Below are positions 44,555 through 51,945 of a stretch of 64,000 nt of DNA, piece after piece (within the stretch, counting starts at the first letter, position 1; every line of letters begins with the position of its first letter). The position numbers and the translations under genes were made by a program. Below the pieces are notes generated by a model that did not search any database, was not told the DNA's origin, and was given only the letters and a program-made list of their open reading frames with translations. This DNA is from VRUE01 sp963699225 (GTDB taxonomy: Bacteria > Actinomycetota > Thermoleophilia > Solirubrobacterales > 70-9), in contig OY969423.1 in NCBI GenBank assembly GCA_963699225.1, positions 2,480,001-2,544,000 on the forward strand, given 5' to 3'.

Positions 44555-44695
44555 ACATCGTTCGAACAAGCGTCCATGGGACATGGGTCCAGGTGGGTCG
44601 AGTGGCCCCCTCGTGCCGGTCGATGGATTGGCGTGAGCGCACTCGCCGGAACAATCGCCGCACCGTTCGCCGCCAGGCACGCTGGCTTCGACGCG

Positions 44696-45202
44696 ATGCG
44701 CTGGTTGCGTTCAGGGCTCTCCCTGGCTCTCGCCCTGGGCATCCTCGCGATCGCGCTGCCGGCGGCCTTCGGTGCTGGCACGCAGAGCACGGGCGTCGAT
44801 CCGCTTCGGGTCTTCTCCACCGGGTCCGTCGTGGCGGTTGACGCCAGTGGCGGTGCCCAGCTCTCGGTCGGCGGACTCGTTCCCGGAACGAGTCGTAGCG
44901 CGATGATTCGGCTCTCCAATGCGGGCTCTGGCGCTGCCTCCTTCGCTCTTGCGACTCGCCTGGAAGATCGGGTGCGGGCAGGTGGGACGGCGCTTTCCTC
45001 GGTCCTCGAGCTTCGCATTGCCTCTCCCGCAGGAACGGTGCTCTATGACGGCACCCTCGCCGGCTTGCCGCGGCTGGCCCTGGGGCGGATCGACGCCGGC
45101 GCAACGCGAGCGCTTCGCTTCACGGTGACCCTGCCTCGCAGCGTCGGCAACGCGGTCCAAGGCAGCAGCTTGAGTGCCGGCTTCAGCTGGATCGCCGGCT
45201 GA
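44696..45202 (+). CDS. Exported TasA/camelysin-like protein (upstream paralogue)
   Basis: From the ATG at 44696 the product has 168 residues. It has a signal peptide (LRSGLSLALALGILAIALPAAFG) and then a beta-rich domain with GGLVPGTSRSAMIRLSNAGSGAASFAL and RIDAGATRALRFTVTLP. This is the pattern of camelysin/TasA-type proteins, in which a PGT/S..... strand begins the jelly-roll. It ends in a SAGFSWIAG segment resembling the YQWD end of the next gene. It lies directly upstream of the riboswitch, so it is not under that control unless a promoter is shared. Confidence 0.6.
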   Translation: MRWLRSGLSLALALGILAIALPAAFGAGTQSTGVDPLRVFSTGSVVAVDASGGAQLSVGGLVPGTSRSAMIRLSNAGSGAASFALATRLEDRVRAGGTALSSVLELRIASPAGTVLYDGTLAGLPRLALGRIDAGATRALRFTVTLPRSVGNAVQGSSLSAGFSWIAG

Positions 45203-45306
45203 ATCTCCTCTGCTGCCGCTCGCATCGGCCGCCCGAAATAGATAAGCGGATTTTTCCGTTTACCCACTCAGCAAGCGGGCGCTTTCTGCCGATCAGATCG
45301 GTGCAT

Positions 45307-45394
45307 GGAAGCGATTCAAGGCAAACCCGCCGCGAGGCGGGGACGCAAAGCTAGAGGCCTTGCCGCAAGGCGAGGTAGCTCGGCTGCCGCTTTC
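45307..45394 (+). ncRNA. c-di-GMP-I (GEMM) riboswitch aptamer
   Basis: The core GGCAAACC (45320-45327) is followed by a hairpin CCCGCC-GCGA-GGCGGG (45326-45341) with a GNRA tetraloop. Next comes GGGACGCAAAGC, a second hairpin GCCTTG-CCG-CAAGGC (45357-45371), GAGGTAGC and the closing GGTAGC-TCG-GCTGCC (45374-45388). The stem P1 pairs GGAAGCG (45307-45313) with CGCTTTC (45388-45394). All are consensus features of the GEMM class that binds cyclic di-GMP. It precedes the TasA-like gene by 35 bases. Confidence 0.92.
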
Positions 45395-45423
45395 GGAGCC
45401 CAAAATTCGAGCCCCGAAGGAGG
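45390..45423 (+). promoter_or_regulatory. Riboswitch expression platform: SD-sequestering hairpin
   Basis: CTTTCGG (45390-45396) can pair with CCGAAGG (45414-45420), which contains the first part of the Shine-Dalgarno sequence AAGGAGG (45417-45423) of the next gene. The same CTTTC is used in stem P1 of the aptamer (to 45394), so the two helices exclude each other. Ligand binding that stabilises P1 would free the ribosome-binding site: a translational ON switch. Confidence 0.75.
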
Positions 45424-45428
45424 CACTT

Positions 45429-45998
45429 ATGTCTCGTATTTCCGTGATCCTCTCGAGTCCCCGCCATCTGCTTGGAGCGCTTCTTGTGGCACTGCTTGCA
45501 GTCGGCGCGGTCGTTGGATCAGGCGCGAGCTTCACCTCGAAGTCCGCGAACCCGAGCAACACATTCAGCGCAGGCAACCTGGCGCAGTCCAACTCCAAGG
45601 AAGGCGCCGCGGTGCTGACCGCTGTGAAGATGGTGCCCGGAACCTCGACCAACGGCACGGTGGTGATTACCAACAGCGGCGACGTTGCTGGCACGTTCAC
45701 CCTCTCGAAGACGAGTCTCACGGATACGCCGGGCGCCAATGGCGGCCAGCTTTCCGGGGTGCTCAATCTGAAAGTGGAAGACGTGACCAAAGCGGGGTCG
45801 CCGATCTCCGTGTACTCGGGCAAGGTCGGCGCTATGGGTGCGCAATCGCTGGGCAGCTTCGCTGCCGGCGAAGCCCGCACCTACAAGTTCACAGTCGAAT
45901 TCCCCGATGGTGGGGTCCCCGCGTCTGCGACGACGGGCGACAACGCCTACAAGGGCTCTTCGATGAGCGTCGGCTATCAGTGGGATGCCGCTTCCTGA
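45429..45998 (+). CDS. Exported TasA/camelysin-like fibre protein
   Basis: The 189-residue protein begins MSRISVILSSPRHLLGALLV, a signal sequence, and shows the SipW-type cleavage context VVGSGASFTSKSANPSNTFSAG. The body has VKMVPGTSTNGTVVITNSGDVAGTFTL and ends SVGYQWDAAS. This matches the TasA/CalY (camelysin) group of secreted fibre-forming proteins. The ATG follows AAGGAGG by five bases and lies directly under the c-di-GMP riboswitch. The SipW-like peptidase is the next gene. No sign of a peptidase active site is evident to me. Confidence 0.8.
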   Translation: MSRISVILSSPRHLLGALLVALLAVGAVVGSGASFTSKSANPSNTFSAGNLAQSNSKEGAAVLTAVKMVPGTSTNGTVVITNSGDVAGTFTLSKTSLTDTPGANGGQLSGVLNLKVEDVTKAGSPISVYSGKVGAMGAQSLGSFAAGEARTYKFTVEFPDGGVPASATTGDNAYKGSSMSVGYQWDAAS

Positions 45999-46021
45999 GC
46001 GCATCTCATAGGTGGGGAGCC

Positions 46022-46046
46022 GGGGCGGTCACTCGATGACCGCCCC
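46022..46046 (+). promoter_or_regulatory. Perfect hairpin over the sipW start region
   Basis: GGGGCGGTCA (46022-46031) pairs perfectly with TGACCGCCCC (46037-46046) over a CTCGA loop. The structure contains the probable ATG (46036-46038) of the next gene. It could lower sipW translation or transcription relative to the first gene. No T-run follows. Confidence 0.5.
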
Positions 46047-46620
46047 GGCGATCCGCTCCCACCCGGCGTTGCGCTGGGCCGGCGCGGCGGCGACGGTGCT
46101 CTGCCTGGCGCTCGCCGCGACCCTGCTGATCCCAGCCGCCCTCGGTTACCAGCGCTACGTGATCGTCAGCGGCTCGATGACCGGGACCTATGACCGCGGC
46201 TCGATCGTCTACGACAAGGAAGTGCCGGTCTCCGACCTGAAGGTGGGTAACCCGATCACCTACGCGCCGCCCCCGGGCGCCTCGCCAGAGAAGCTGGTCA
46301 CCCACCGCATCGTCTGGATCGGCCACAACAAGGGCGGCGAAGAGATCTTCCGCACCAAGGGCGACGCCAACGAAGTGGCCGACCCCTGGACCTTCAGCCT
46401 CGACAAGCCCAACCAGGCCAAGGTCGCCTTCTCGATCCCCTACGTCGGCTTCCTGCTGGCCGCGCTCTCGATCCCGACCGTGCGCATGCTGGCGATCGGC
46501 ATCCCCGCCGTCCTCGTCGCCCTGCTGATCCTCGGTGGCATCTGGCGCGACGCCGGTGAGGAGGCGCGGCGTCGCCGGGAAGAGGCGAACCCGATTCACA
46601 CGCCGCAATGGACCGAGTAA
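46036..46620 (+). CDS. sipW: SipW-type signal peptidase I
   Basis: The 194-residue membrane peptidase has an N-terminal helix (LRWAGAAATVLCLALAATLLI), then YVIVSGSMTGTYDRGSIVYDKEV with the catalytic Ser47, and VTHRIVWIG with His90 in place of the usual Lys. This Ser-His arrangement is that of ER/SipW-type signal peptidases. A C-terminal transmembrane segment and charged tail follow. SipW processes TasA and TapA in Bacillus; here it sits between two TasA-like genes. A GTG at 46012 is an alternative start. It overlaps the next gene by 13 bases. Confidence 0.88.
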   Translation: MTAPAIRSHPALRWAGAAATVLCLALAATLLIPAALGYQRYVIVSGSMTGTYDRGSIVYDKEVPVSDLKVGNPITYAPPPGASPEKLVTHRIVWIGHNKGGEEIFRTKGDANEVADPWTFSLDKPNQAKVAFSIPYVGFLLAALSIPTVRMLAIGIPAVLVALLILGGIWRDAGEEARRRREEANPIHTPQWTE

Positions 46621-47132
46621 GGCTGATCGCCGGCTCGCACCGCTGGCTGCTGCTGGCGGCGCTGGCCCTGCTCGCGTTGGCCCTCGGCTCGGCGATGTTC
46701 AGCGGCGCCAGCTTCAGCTCGAAGAGCGCCAACAAAGCCTCGCTGGCCGCCGGCAGCGTCAAGCTCAGCTCTTCGAAGCCGAACGAAGCGATCGTCAGCG
46801 CGGCCGGGATGGAACCGGGCGCCTCGCGGGAAGGCACGATCAAAATCGGCAACGAAGGCGATGTTGCCGGGGCGGTGACACTGACCGCAAGCGGGCTGAC
46901 CGGCACGGCGCTAGCCGCCGTGATCGACCTCAAGGTCGATGACGTCACCAGCGGCACGATCCAGAAGTGGAGCGGCAAGCTCGGCTCGTTCACCAGCCTC
47001 GCCCTCGGCAGCTTCGAAGCGACCACCACTCGCACCTATCGCTTCACGCTGAGCTGGCCTTCGACTTCCGATGCGGCGTCGCTGCAGGGGACGTCGAGCT
47101 CGCTGGCCTTCAACTGGAACGGCAGCTCATGA
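46608..47132 (+). CDS. Exported TasA/camelysin-like protein, second copy
   Basis: The 174-residue protein starts MDRVRLIAGSHRWLLLAALA and has the cleavage context AMFSGASFSSKSANKASLAAG, which is nearly identical to that of the gene at 45429 (SGASF, SKSAN). A body with MEPGASREGTIKIGNEGDVAGAVTL and a SLAFNWNGSS end follow the same plan. It overlaps sipW, and its stop overlaps the next start (ATGA), so all three downstream genes are coupled. Confidence 0.8.
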   Translation: MDRVRLIAGSHRWLLLAALALLALALGSAMFSGASFSSKSANKASLAAGSVKLSSSKPNEAIVSAAGMEPGASREGTIKIGNEGDVAGAVTLTASGLTGTALAAVIDLKVDDVTSGTIQKWSGKLGSFTSLALGSFEATTTRTYRFTLSWPSTSDAASLQGTSSSLAFNWNGSS

Positions 47133-48061
47133 GGTTCAGGGTCCAGATCGCGCTCTCGCTTGCCGGGTTGGCTGCCTGCGTGCTCGCGGTCGGCTTCTCC
47201 GCGGCAAGCTTCACCGACTCCAAGCAGAACCCGCAGACGGTTACGGCGATCGCCGACTGGACCGCCCCGAGCGCCGAAGCGAGCGTGATCGCCCCGACCA
47301 GCGGCGGCACGCCCGGCTACCTGAAGACGGCGAAACCCACCTACTACGTCTACGCCAAGGTGTCTGACTCCGGCAACCCGGCGAGTGGCATCGCCTCGGT
47401 CAAAGCGAACGTCAACAACCTCACCTCGGGCCAGACCGCGGTCACGCTGACAGCCGGCTCCTACTCGGTCGGCGGCGTCTCCTACAACTACCGCAGCGCC
47501 TCGCTCACGGCCGGCACGCTGAGCGCCGGCAGCAAGGCTTACTCGCTTGCTCTGGCCGACAAAGCGGGCAACGCGAGCAGCGCCGAATTCTCGGTCACCG
47601 TGCTCAGCGGCTTCGCCGCCAGTAGCTTCGCCACGACCAACGTCAGCGGCGGCAACGAAGGCAAGCCCGAGAAAGGCGACACTGCGATCTTCACCTACAA
47701 CAGTCAGCCGCTGCCGAGCTCGATCGTCTCCGGCTGGAGCGGCTCCTCGCCGGTCAGCGTCACGGCGACGATCACCCAGTCGTCGAGCAACGACACGCTC
47801 TCGATCGGCAGCAGCAACCTCGGCACGGTCGAACTGAAAGGCAACTACGTCTCCAAAACCGTCACCTTCACCTCGTCGTCGCTGACGCTGGAGGGGAGCT
47901 CGATCGTGTTGACGCTGGGCACGCCGAGCTCATCGAGTGACATCGAAGACGACAACGGCAACCGCGCGCCGGTCTGGAAGCCCTCCGCCTCCGCCAGGGA
48001 CCTCGCCGAAAACGCCTGCTCGACGACGAGCGTAACCGCGAGCAACGACCGCCAGTTCTGA
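47129..48061 (+). CDS. Large exported surface protein with SipW-type N-terminus
   Basis: A 310-residue protein with a signal peptide (RFRVQIALSLAGLAACVLAV) and the same FSAASFTDSKQNPQ cleavage context as its neighbours. The rest is Ser/Thr/Gly-rich with repeats of beta-like strands (VSVTATITQSSSNDTLSIGS, VSKTVTFTSSSLTLEG); cysteine is absent from most of the mature chain. It ends CSTTSVTASNDRQF. No catalytic motif is seen. It is probably an adhesin, fibre partner or anchor. Confidence 0.7.
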   Translation: MRFRVQIALSLAGLAACVLAVGFSAASFTDSKQNPQTVTAIADWTAPSAEASVIAPTSGGTPGYLKTAKPTYYVYAKVSDSGNPASGIASVKANVNNLTSGQTAVTLTAGSYSVGGVSYNYRSASLTAGTLSAGSKAYSLALADKAGNASSAEFSVTVLSGFAASSFATTNVSGGNEGKPEKGDTAIFTYNSQPLPSSIVSGWSGSSPVSVTATITQSSSNDTLSIGSSNLGTVELKGNYVSKTVTFTSSSLTLEGSSIVLTLGTPSSSSDIEDDNGNRAPVWKPSASARDLAENACSTTSVTASNDRQF

Positions 48062-48064
48062 ACC

Positions 48065-48709
48065 TCAGGCCGGGTAGTCCGGATCGCCGGGAAGGACGAC
48101 CCGATTGTCCTCGGCAGTGCCGATCAGCTTGGGCAGGATCGGCTCGACCGCGAGGCCGCGATGCGCCTCGATCGCCTCGTCGGAGCTGCGGAAGGGGAGC
48201 AGCGCTTCCAACTGCTTGATCGTCGGGAAGGCAAGGGCAATCTCGCCGGCGGCCTGGGCCTCGAGGGCGCCCGCCGGCTCGAACCAGCCGGCGTCTGTGG
48301 TCTCGACGCCGTCAGGGCGGGGCGGGGTGTGGGCCGGGGCGAGGGCGAGGAAGAACCAGGCGTCGAAGCGGCGCGAGACGACCTCGGGCGTGATCCAGCG
48401 CGAGAAGAGCACCAGCTCCTCGTCCGCGGGCAGGGCAATCCCTGCCTCCTCCTCCAGCTCACGCACCGCGCAGGCTTTGAAGCGAGCTTCGTCCTCGCCG
48501 TCCTCGCCGTCGACGGCGCCGCCGGGAAAGACCCAGACGTTGGGCATGAAGCGCGCCTTCTCGGTCCGCTTCAGCAGCAGCACCTCGAGCGCCCGGTCGG
48601 CGTGCTTGCCGCCGCGCCGGAGCAGCACCACCGAGGCCGCAGGCCGTGGCTCAGAGGGCTCGCCGAGATTCGGCGCCTCGGCCGGCCCGCGCTGTCTCTC
48701 CTCACCCAT
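48065..48709 (-). CDS. Nudix hydrolase
   Basis: The 214-residue protein has the Nudix box GGAVDGEDGEDEARFKACAVRELEEEAGI (in part: ACAVRELEEEAGI) with the REXXEE core, preceded by RFMPNVWVFPGG. Residues after it (LFSRWITPEVVSRRFDAWFFL) fit the NUDT7/NUDT19-type subgroup, which hydrolyses CoA derivatives or related pyrophosphates. The specific substrate is not determinable. It converges on the surface-protein gene with a four-base gap. Confidence 0.9.
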   Translation of the reverse strand: MGEERQRGPAEAPNLGEPSEPRPAASVVLLRRGGKHADRALEVLLLKRTEKARFMPNVWVFPGGAVDGEDGEDEARFKACAVRELEEEAGIALPADEELVLFSRWITPEVVSRRFDAWFFLALAPAHTPPRPDGVETTDAGWFEPAGALEAQAAGEIALAFPTIKQLEALLPFRSSDEAIEAHRGLAVEPILPKLIGTAEDNRVVLPGDPDYPA

Positions 48710-48770
48710 CGATCCACCATATCGACGCGCATTCGACGCCCCGCCCTGAAGGAGCGTAGGTCGATGGTCG

Positions 48771-49940
48771 TTAGGCGTCGAGGGCGCGCTCGCGGCGACT
48801 GCGCAGCCAGAGGCGCTGGGCGAGCCAGGCGAGGAGGCAGAGCAGGGCGAAAGGCGCGATCACGGCGAGACCGACCAGGGTGACCCCGGCCGCGATGCCG
48901 AGGATGTGGCCGGCGTCGTGAAAGGCGTCGCCGATCCCCCAGGCGCCGCCTGAGTCGCTCGAGGCGCCGCTCTGGATCCGGACCAGGACGCGCGAGTAGG
49001 TGGTGCGCTGGTGCAGCCGCGACAGCTGGTTGCGCAGGCGCGCCGCGTGACCGCGCTCGCTGTGCAGCTCTGCGGCGATCGCTTCCCGTTCCGATTCGAC
49101 TTCCGCGCTGGCGAGCTGAGCGAGCAGGCTGTCGACGCGCGCCTGCGAGTCCTGCAGTTCTTCTTCGGTGGTGACGGTGGGCTTGGTGATGTCGTCGGTC
49201 GCCTCGTGGCGGCTGCGGACCTCGTCGATCGAGGAGAAGGCGGCCAGGGCATCGCCCAGCCTGAGGCTGGGGATCAGTAGTTCGAACCGGGCGCCGCCGT
49301 TTTTGCCCGAGCTGGTTGTCGAGTGCAGAACGATGCCGTTGGCATCGTGGACCGCGGAGAAGACCTTGGCCGAGTCGTCGGCGACGTCGGCGGGCTCGGC
49401 GAGGAGACCGATCTCGGCCGAGCGCTCGATCTCGCGGTTGCGCGAGAGACTGGCAAGCCCTCCGGCCTGGACGGACTGCTTGGAGTGGGTGTATTCAACG
49501 CCGCTTTCGGCATCGGATGAAGGGGCCGCCGCAGAGTTGCTTGCTCGGCCGGGACCGGATGATTCGGCGGCCCGGGGAACGACCTCGGAGCGCGAGGAAT
49601 CGTCGCTGAAAGGAGTGAACTGGCTGAGCAGACCGCTGGTCGGTCGTGATCCGGAGGCGTCAGAGTCTTCAGAGGCGCCAGAGTCGTTGGTCGCAACCAC
49701 CACCGTGGCGATGGCGATTGCCGCCAGCGCGGTGGCGCCACTGGCGAAGAGGAGGCGCTGAGGAGAGAGGGAGCGGACCCAAGCGACGAAACCTGCGAAG
49801 GGCGAGTTGTCAAAGTGCGAGCGCCGCGAAAAGCCCGCGGCGGCGCGCTCGTCCAGCTCCTGGACGAAGGCGTCGCGGGGCGCTGGTCGGACTTCGGCCA
49901 GCGCGGTGGCGAGATCGTTGTGGTCGCTAGAGCGCTCCAT
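48771..49940 (-). CDS. DUF4349-type membrane protein, possible anti-sigma factor
   Basis: The 389-residue protein has an N-terminal region (about 60 residues) with a segment RSSDHNDLATALAEVRPAPR, a transmembrane helix (RLLFASGATALAAIAIATVVVA), a long Ser-rich linker, and a DUF4349-like core (EIERSAEIGLLAEPADVADD; GARFELLIPSLRLGDALAAF). Two coiled-coil stretches and a final transmembrane helix follow. The gene overlaps the ECF sigma gene by 14 bases, and the N-terminal part before the helix would be cytoplasmic. That fits an anti-sigma role, which is inferred. Confidence 0.7.
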   Translation of the reverse strand: MERSSDHNDLATALAEVRPAPRDAFVQELDERAAAGFSRRSHFDNSPFAGFVAWVRSLSPQRLLFASGATALAAIAIATVVVATNDSGASEDSDASGSRPTSGLLSQFTPFSDDSSRSEVVPRAAESSGPGRASNSAAAPSSDAESGVEYTHSKQSVQAGGLASLSRNREIERSAEIGLLAEPADVADDSAKVFSAVHDANGIVLHSTTSSGKNGGARFELLIPSLRLGDALAAFSSIDEVRSRHEATDDITKPTVTTEEELQDSQARVDSLLAQLASAEVESEREAIAAELHSERGHAARLRNQLSRLHQRTTYSRVLVRIQSGASSDSGGAWGIGDAFHDAGHILGIAAGVTLVGLAVIAPFALLCLLAWLAQRLWLRSRRERALDA

Positions 49941-50466
49941 CGCATGCCTCCCTCAGCTTGTCCATAGTTCGGTGCAGCTTGGTGCCGGCGTTCGAGGCGC
50001 TGGTGCCGATCACGCGGCCGATCTCCGCGTTGGAGAGGCCGGCGAAGAACTTGAGCGCGATCAGCTCGCGCTCGCGCGCCTCGAGCTTGCTCAGCGCGCC
50101 GTCGAGGAGCAGGCGCAGCTCGCTGCGCTGACCGCCCCGGTCCGGCTGGCTCGCGGCGTCCACCGGGTCGGTGCTGAGCTCGGCCTGGCGGACGCGGCGC
50201 CGCAGCTCGTCGAGCGCCGCGTTACGAGCGATGCCGAAGAGCCAGGCGCGAGCGCTGCCCTTCTCTGCGTCGAAGCGCGAGCGCTTGCGGTAGGCGCGCT
50301 CGAAGGCCGCGGCTGTCACGTCCTCCGCCGCCGCGCGATCACGCAGGAGCCCTGCCGCGTAGGCGTAAACGTCGTCACGGCTGGTGCGGTAGAGCCGCTC
50401 GAAGTCCACCGTGGTCTTCTCCTCGGCTCCGGCGTCCGCAACGGGCGCTTCGCTCACCTCGCTCAT
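49927..50466 (-). CDS. ECF-type RNA polymerase sigma factor
   Basis: The 179-residue protein has region 2 (FERLYRTSRDDVYAYAAGLLRDRAAAEDVTAAAFERAY, in part) with SARAWLFGIARNAALDELRRR, and region 4 (LEARERELIALKFFAGLSNAEIGRVIGTSASNAGTKLHR, in part) with a helix-turn-helix. There is no region 3, as in ECF factors. A longer frame starts with GTG at 50499; the ATG at 50466 was chosen. The membrane protein downstream overlaps it. Confidence 0.9.
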   Translation of the reverse strand: MSEVSEAPVADAGAEEKTTVDFERLYRTSRDDVYAYAAGLLRDRAAAEDVTAAAFERAYRKRSRFDAEKGSARAWLFGIARNAALDELRRRVRQAELSTDPVDAASQPDRGGQRSELRLLLDGALSKLEARERELIALKFFAGLSNAEIGRVIGTSASNAGTKLHRTMDKLREACDGAL

Positions 50467-50523
50467 GCCCTTACTACGGGCGAGCCGTGGATCCATCACA
50501 GCCCGAACGCTATTTCTTGGAGC

Positions 50524-51837
50524 TCAGGCGGCTCGAGCGAGTTCCGCCGGAGCCGCGCTCGCGCAGGCGGCCTCGATTGACTCGCGGGTGATCTCGAGCA
50601 GGCGGCGCAGGTCCGATTCGGAGATCGAGAGGGGGGGCATCAGGACGACGACGTCGGAGAGCGGGCGGATGATCGCGCCGCGCTCGCGGGCCTCGAGCGT
50701 CACCCGGTGGCCCATGCGCAGGGCCGGGTCGTGCTCGCCGAGGTCGATCCCGGCCATGAAGCCGCGGCCGCGCACCTCCGCCACCTCCGGCATCGCTTCG
50801 ATCTCGCCGAGGATCTCCTGCAGCAGGGCGATCTTCGGTTGCAGGCGCTCGATCGTGTGCTCGTTCTCGAAGACGTCGAGGCTGGCCAGGGCGGCGGCGC
50901 AGGCGAGCGGGTTGCCGGTGTAGGTGTGGCCGTGGAAAAAGGTGCGGTACTCCTCTGGGGCGCCGAGGAAGCCCTCGTAGATCCGCTCCGTGGCCAGGGT
51001 GGCTGCCAGCGGCAGGTAACCGCCGGTGAGGCCCTTGGCGACGCAGAGCAGATCGGGTGCGACGTCCTCGTGCTCGCAGGCGAACATCTTGCCGGTGCGG
51101 CCGAAGCCGGTCGCCACCTCGTCGCAGATCAGCAGCACGCCGAAGCGGTCGCAGAGCTCGCGCACCTGACGCAGGTAGCCGGCGGGGTGGGTGAGCATGC
51201 CGGCGGCGCCCTGGACCAGCGGCTCGACGATCACCGCGGCGATCTCCTCTTCGTGGCAGGCGAGCACCCGCTCGAGGTCGGCGGCGTCGCCGGGCTCGGC
51301 AGCGTGGGTCTGGAAGAGCAGGGGTCGGTAGGTGGAGTGGAAGAGCTCGATGCCGCCGACCGCGACCGAGCCGATCGTGTCGCCATGGTAGGAGTCGCGC
51401 AGGTGGACGAAGGAGGTGCGGCGGCGGTGCTGTCCGCCGCGCTGCTGCTGGAACTGGAAGGCCATCTTCAGCGCGATCTCGACCGCGGTCGAGCCCGACT
51501 CCGAGTAGAAGACGCGGCTCAGTCCCGGCGGGGCTAGGTCGACGAGGCGGCCGGCGAGCTCGGCGGAGCCGGGGTGGGAGAGACCGAGCATCGTCGTGTG
51601 GGCGACCTTCTCGAGCTGGGCTGCGACCGCGGCGTCGATCTCGGGATGGCTGTGGCCGTGGACGGTGCACCAGAGCGAGGAGACGCCGTCGAGGTAGCGG
51701 CGCCCGTCGCTCGCCACCAGGTGCGAGCCGGCGCCCGCCTCGATCATCAGCGGCTCCTCTTCACTCCAGGCCTGCTGCTGCGTAAAGGGGTGCCAGACGT
51801 GGTCGCGATCAAGCTGAGCGTGGTCCACCGACGTCAC
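50524..51837 (-). CDS. bioA: Adenosylmethionine-8-amino-7-oxononanoate aminotransferase
   Basis: A 437-residue class III aminotransferase. The BioA hallmarks are present: DHVWHPFTQQQAW near the start, GVSSLWCTVHGHSHPEID, RDSYHGDTIGSVAVGG and the PLP lysine in LLCVAKGLTGGYLPLAATLA. It makes 7,8-diaminopelargonate in biotin synthesis, using S-adenosylmethionine as amino donor. The other biotin genes (bioD, bioF, bioB) are 2.8 kb away beyond three plus-strand genes. Confidence 0.95.
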   Translation of the reverse strand: MTSVDHAQLDRDHVWHPFTQQQAWSEEEPLMIEAGAGSHLVASDGRRYLDGVSSLWCTVHGHSHPEIDAAVAAQLEKVAHTTMLGLSHPGSAELAGRLVDLAPPGLSRVFYSESGSTAVEIALKMAFQFQQQRGGQHRRRTSFVHLRDSYHGDTIGSVAVGGIELFHSTYRPLLFQTHAAEPGDAADLERVLACHEEEIAAVIVEPLVQGAAGMLTHPAGYLRQVRELCDRFGVLLICDEVATGFGRTGKMFACEHEDVAPDLLCVAKGLTGGYLPLAATLATERIYEGFLGAPEEYRTFFHGHTYTGNPLACAAALASLDVFENEHTIERLQPKIALLQEILGEIEAMPEVAEVRGRGFMAGIDLGEHDPALRMGHRVTLEARERGAIIRPLSDVVVLMPPLSISESDLRRLLEITRESIEAACASAAPAELARAA

Positions 51838-51915
51838 TGAAGCCGAGACTAAAGCCGACTCCGGCGGAACGCGCGAGCGTGATTCTCGTCACACGAACAA
51901 CAATTCCTTTTGAGA

Positions 51916-51939
51916 AATAGTTGCTGATCTGCAACTATT
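51916..51939. promoter_or_regulatory. MarR-type operator palindrome
   Basis: AATAGTTGC (51916-51924) and GCAACTATT (51931-51939) are perfect inverse copies with a six-base spacer TGATCT. TTGC/GCAA palindromes of this size are typical MarR-family operators. It ends seven bases before the ATG of the marR gene and would overlap the promoter, allowing autorepression and control of the efflux gene. Confidence 0.75.
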
Positions 51940-51945
51940 ACGAAT

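Noticed and set aside
45203..45306. A promoter for the riboswitch transcript (TAGATA near 45,239; GTTTAC near 45,258)
   Set aside because: Neither has a partner element at proper spacing, so I do not list a promoter.
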